Shown one piece after another: positions 2,631 through 5,059 of a stretch of 5,059 bases of DNA. Positions within the stretch are counted from its first letter, which is position 1; every line of letters begins with the position of its first letter. Source of the stretch: Nitrososphaerales archaeon (GTDB lineage Archaea > Thermoproteota > Nitrososphaeria > Nitrososphaerales > UBA57); the NCBI GenBank assembly GCA_022449325.1, contig JAKUSK010000047.1, forward strand, positions 1 through 5,059, read 5' to 3'. A program made the position numbers and the translations under genes. The notes beneath the pieces are model-generated. The model was not told where the DNA came from, searched no databases, and saw nothing but the letters and a program-made list of their open reading frames with translations.

Positions 2631-4721
2631 CTAAGCAAACAGCAAGAACAATGGAATGAATGTCAAGGATATAGTATTAATCAACTTAACAAGTACGTGC
2701 AAAGCAGGTCCTGCAGTATCTTTGAATGGATCTCCAAGTGTATCACCTACTACTGCTGCTTTATGTGCTTCAGATCCTTTTCCACCAAATTTACCTGTTT
2801 CAATATTCTTCTTTGCATTATCCCATGCAGCACCACCCGTATTCATTAGGAATGCAAGTAAAGTACCACTAACAGTAGCACTAAGTAGAAATGCCCCTAC
2901 TGCAAATGGACCAAGAACTACACCAACAATTAATGGAACGACTACAGGTAATAATCCTGGAATAATCATTTCTTTTTGAGCGGCAATTGTGCTAATATCT
3001 ATGGCTTTGCCATAATCTGGTGATTCTGTTCCTTTAAGAATTCCTGGTTTCTCTTTGAATTGACGTCTTACTTCAGCAACTACTTGAAATGCAGTTTTTC
3101 CAACAGCACGAATGGCAAAAGAAGCAAATGCATATGGTAGTAATCCTCCAATAAATAGGGCTATAATGATTTTATAATCAATGAGATTAATTATTATACT
3201 TTCAACAGTGACTATTTCAGTTGAAAGATGAGTTAGATCGATCAAATATGCTTGAAATAGAATAAGAGCTGCTAAACCTGCAGAACTCAAAGCATATCCT
3301 TTCGTTAATGCCTTTGTTGTATTTCCTGCTGCGTCAAATAGATCAATTCTATCACGGAGTGATTTATCGGATCCAGACATTTCAGCCATTCCGCCAGCAT
3401 TATCTACAATTGGTCCAAAACCATCCATACTCAATATTACACCTGCAACAGCAAGCATTCCCATTGTTGCTACAGCAGTACCATAAATTCCTCCTAACTG
3501 TGCAGATATTTTACCTGCATGTTCTAATGCAAATAATTCACCAAAGTAAAATCCTCCTCCTAATGCAAATATAATTACCAATATTGGAAGAACCGTACTT
3601 TCTAAAGCAACTGAAAAACCAGTAATAATATTGACGCCAGGTCCACTCTCTGATGCTTCAGAAATTGTATTTACTGGACGATATTGACTGGCTGTATAAT
3701 ACAAAGTTATTACAAATATCATTAAACTAGAGAAAACTCCAACTAATGAAGCATAAAACAGATTTATACTTTGTACAGTCTGAGTTATGAGGAAGTATAA
3801 TCCAATAATAACTAAAACTGTAGTAACTATCATACCATTTCTCATTGGAATCATTGGATCGGTAAAGTTTTTCGAACGAACAAACGGTAATCCGAAAACA
3901 GTAGCAATTAATCCTAAGGCACAAGCCAATAAAGGTAATATTACAAATGCAGGGTTGTCTAAAACAGAAGCAATTGCCACTCCTACAATCATGGCTGCAA
4001 TATTTTCAGCAGTAATTGATTCAAATAAATCAGCACCTCGTCCAGCTACATCTCCAACATTGTCTCCTACATTATCCGCAATTACAGCAGGATTACGTGG
4101 ATCGTCTTCTGGAATTCCAGCTTCAACTTTTCCAACTAAATCTGCTCCTACGTCTGCAGCTTTGGTAAAAATTCCTCCGCCTAATTGAGCAAATAATGCA
4201 GCTAAACTAGATCCAAATCCTAATCCAACAATTAATGAAATATCCTGACCATAAAGATAGAAAAGACCAGAAACGGCTATAAGACTTAATCCGACATTGA
4301 ACAAACCCATTACAAGACCTCCTCGATACGCAATATCCAGTGGCACTTGAGTTCCATGTTTTCCAGCAGTAGCAGTACGAGCATTTGCTCTCGTAGCTAC
4401 ATCCATTCCGACATATCCTGCAAGTAAAGAAAAAGCAGCTCCAACTAAGAAAGCAAAACTAACTTTTGGAATTCCGTCACGTGGATTATCAAATGCTAAG
4501 AATAAAACAATAGCTAAAACAATGGCAATTACGGAAATAGTTTTGTATTGTCTGTACAAATAAGCTTTAGAACCAGTTCTAATTGCATTGTAAATTTCAG
4601 TCATTTTTTCAGTGCCGATTTCATGTTTATTAATTTGAAGTGCAATGAATCCTGCAAAAGCAATTGATAAGAATCCCACTAAAGGTGCAATATAATCAAT
4701 TAATGTCAAAGGGTCTGCCAT
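2631..4721 (-). CDS. hppA: Membrane-bound proton-pumping pyrophosphatase, K+-independent type
   Basis: This 696-aa integral membrane protein hydrolyses PPi on the cytoplasmic side and pumps protons outward. It is full length for the family, with about 16 hydrophobic segments. The catalytic motifs are all present: DVGADLVGKVE at 190-200, the DPRNPAVIADNVGDNVGDVAGRGADLFES block at about 208-235, and GDTLGDPFKDT at 659-669, which supply the Asp and Lys residues for Mg-PPi. In the GNTTKALTKG stretch (466-475), Lys470 and Thr473 replace the Ala and Gly of K+-dependent enzymes. This pair marks the K+-independent class, whose characterised members are H+ pumps. The ATG at 4721 is preceded by a TATA-like TTTAAATAA at about 4755-4765 and a weak AGGT. 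The deoxyhypusine synthase gene ends 46 nt upstream on the same strand. It probably recovers energy from biosynthetic PPi; that physiological role is inference. Confidence 0.97.
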   Translation of the reverse strand: MADPLTLIDYIAPLVGFLSIAFAGFIALQINKHEIGTEKMTEIYNAIRTGSKAYLYRQYKTISVIAIVLAIVLFLAFDNPRDGIPKVSFAFLVGAAFSLLAGYVGMDVATRANARTATAGKHGTQVPLDIAYRGGLVMGLFNVGLSLIAVSGLFYLYGQDISLIVGLGFGSSLAALFAQLGGGIFTKAADVGADLVGKVEAGIPEDDPRNPAVIADNVGDNVGDVAGRGADLFESITAENIAAMIVGVAIASVLDNPAFVILPLLACALGLIATVFGLPFVRSKNFTDPMIPMRNGMIVTTVLVIIGLYFLITQTVQSINLFYASLVGVFSSLMIFVITLYYTASQYRPVNTISEASESGPGVNIITGFSVALESTVLPILVIIFALGGGFYFGELFALEHAGKISAQLGGIYGTAVATMGMLAVAGVILSMDGFGPIVDNAGGMAEMSGSDKSLRDRIDLFDAAGNTTKALTKGYALSSAGLAALILFQAYLIDLTHLSTEIVTVESIIINLIDYKIIIALFIGGLLPYAFASFAIRAVGKTAFQVVAEVRRQFKEKPGILKGTESPDYGKAIDISTIAAQKEMIIPGLLPVVVPLIVGVVLGPFAVGAFLLSATVSGTLLAFLMNTGGAAWDNAKKNIETGKFGGKGSEAHKAAVVGDTLGDPFKDTAGPALHVLVKLINTISLTFIPLFLLFA

Positions 4722-4754
4722 TTAAATTTCTAACCTAAATTAATTTCAATGGAG

Positions 4755-4765
4755 TTTTATTTAAA
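4755..4765 (-). promoter_or_regulatory. TATA box for hppA
   Basis: TTTAAATAAAA on the minus strand lies 34-44 nt before the ATG at 4721 and predicts a start near 4734, giving a leader of about 12 nt. It sits in the 46-nt gap after the deoxyhypusine synthase gene, so hppA probably has its own promoter. Confidence 0.5.
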
Positions 4766-4767
4766 GT

Positions 4768-5059
4768 CTACTCATGAATCAAAGACTTGACTAAAAGTGG
4801 AAGAACAACACTAGCCTCGGCATTGATTGTAACATGTTGAGCTAGATTTGATATTTTACCCCAAGAAATTGCCTCTTTAGTTCTTGCACCGCTTAGCCTT
4901 CCGTCGTATTCAGTAGCAGTCGAGATATAAACTGCATAATCCAGACCTTCATTGAATTGATTCCACCAAATTGTATGATGTTTTGAAATACCGCCACCAA
5001 TAATCAACGCACCGCTTTTTTTAGATTTAAATACATAATCTGAAATAATATGCTGATCT
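4768..5059 (-). CDS. dys: Deoxyhypusine synthase, C-terminal part (N-terminus off window)
   Basis: The frame is open to the window edge and gives the last 96 residues, beginning DQHIISDYVF. The enzyme transfers the aminobutyl group of spermidine to a lysine of initiation factor 5A, using NAD. The fragment contains GALIIGGGISKHH, whose conserved histidine lies at the active site, then NEGLDYAVYISTATEYDGRLSGA. The key EAISWGKIS follows, in which the lysine (codon 4855-4857) is the one that forms the enzyme-substrate imine in the human enzyme. The C-terminus (ASVVLPLLVKSLIHE) ends as in the family, so nothing suggests truncation apart from the window edge. A TTG at 5007 is an internal codon rather than a start, because the conserved sequence continues upstream of it. 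Archaea carry this enzyme and eIF5A universally, which supports the domain assignment. Confidence 0.95.
   Translation of the reverse strand, partial: DQHIISDYVFKSKKSGALIIGGGISKHHTIWWNQFNEGLDYAVYISTATEYDGRLSGARTKEAISWGKISNLAQHVTINAEASVVLPLLVKSLIHE

Noticed and set aside
3787..4188. 133-codon plus-strand frame, with others at 2656-2979, 3308-3574 and minus 3727-3924
   Set aside because: All lie inside the pyrophosphatase gene, whose motifs are intact; the compositions are low-complexity shadows of the real frame.
1..5059. CRISPR array, insertion sequence or prophage genes
   Set aside because: No regularly spaced repeats, transposase, integrase or phage-type proteins are visible; the genes look like ordinary archaeal chromosome.

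Overview
The window is AT-rich archaeal DNA, most likely from an ammonia-oxidising thaumarchaeon (Nitrososphaerota, Nitrosopumilales-like). The taxonomic call is inference. It rests on the end of a deoxyhypusine synthase gene (an archaeal/eukaryotic enzyme), TATA-box promoters with little or no leader, a tRNA-Cys whose D-loop is interrupted by a short bulge-helix-bulge intron, a DUF5679 zinc-ribbon microprotein, and a winged-helix/DUF7521-like pair of an archaeal type.

Layout from left to right. Positions 1-678 (minus) hold a two-gene operon: a winged-helix regulator followed after 1 nt by a three-helix membrane protein that runs off the window. A single symmetric TATA box at 700-707 lies about 26 nt from both this regulator's GTG and the ATG of a divergent small exported protein (730-969, plus). 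A perfect inverted repeat sits beside that box. Positions 970-1239 contain no gene but hold two strong tandem stem-loops (1002-1060 and 1060-1097) and an oligo-T tract, which make a candidate structured RNA. A 129-aa winged-helix-like protein (1240-1629, plus) then converges, with a 2-nt gap, on a PadR-type repressor (1632-2012, minus). Behind PadR lies a 50-aa zinc-ribbon protein (2041-2193, minus). An AT-rich gap of about 300 nt with two inverted repeats separates this regulator-rich half from the housekeeping half.

The housekeeping half, all on the minus strand, consists of tRNA-Cys(GCA) with a 16-nt D-loop intron (2500-2587), a complete 696-aa membrane proton-pumping pyrophosphatase of the K+-independent class (2631-4721), and the C-terminal 96 residues of deoxyhypusine synthase (4768 to the window end).

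Functionally, the right half serves energy conservation (PPi-driven proton pumping), translation (tRNA-Cys) and eIF5A hypusination. The left half packs three different winged-helix proteins, a zinc ribbon, a membrane protein and an exported peptide into about 2.2 kb. The items most worth testing are the symmetric divergent promoter with its palindrome, the tandem stem-loop locus, and the D-loop intron of tRNA-Cys.
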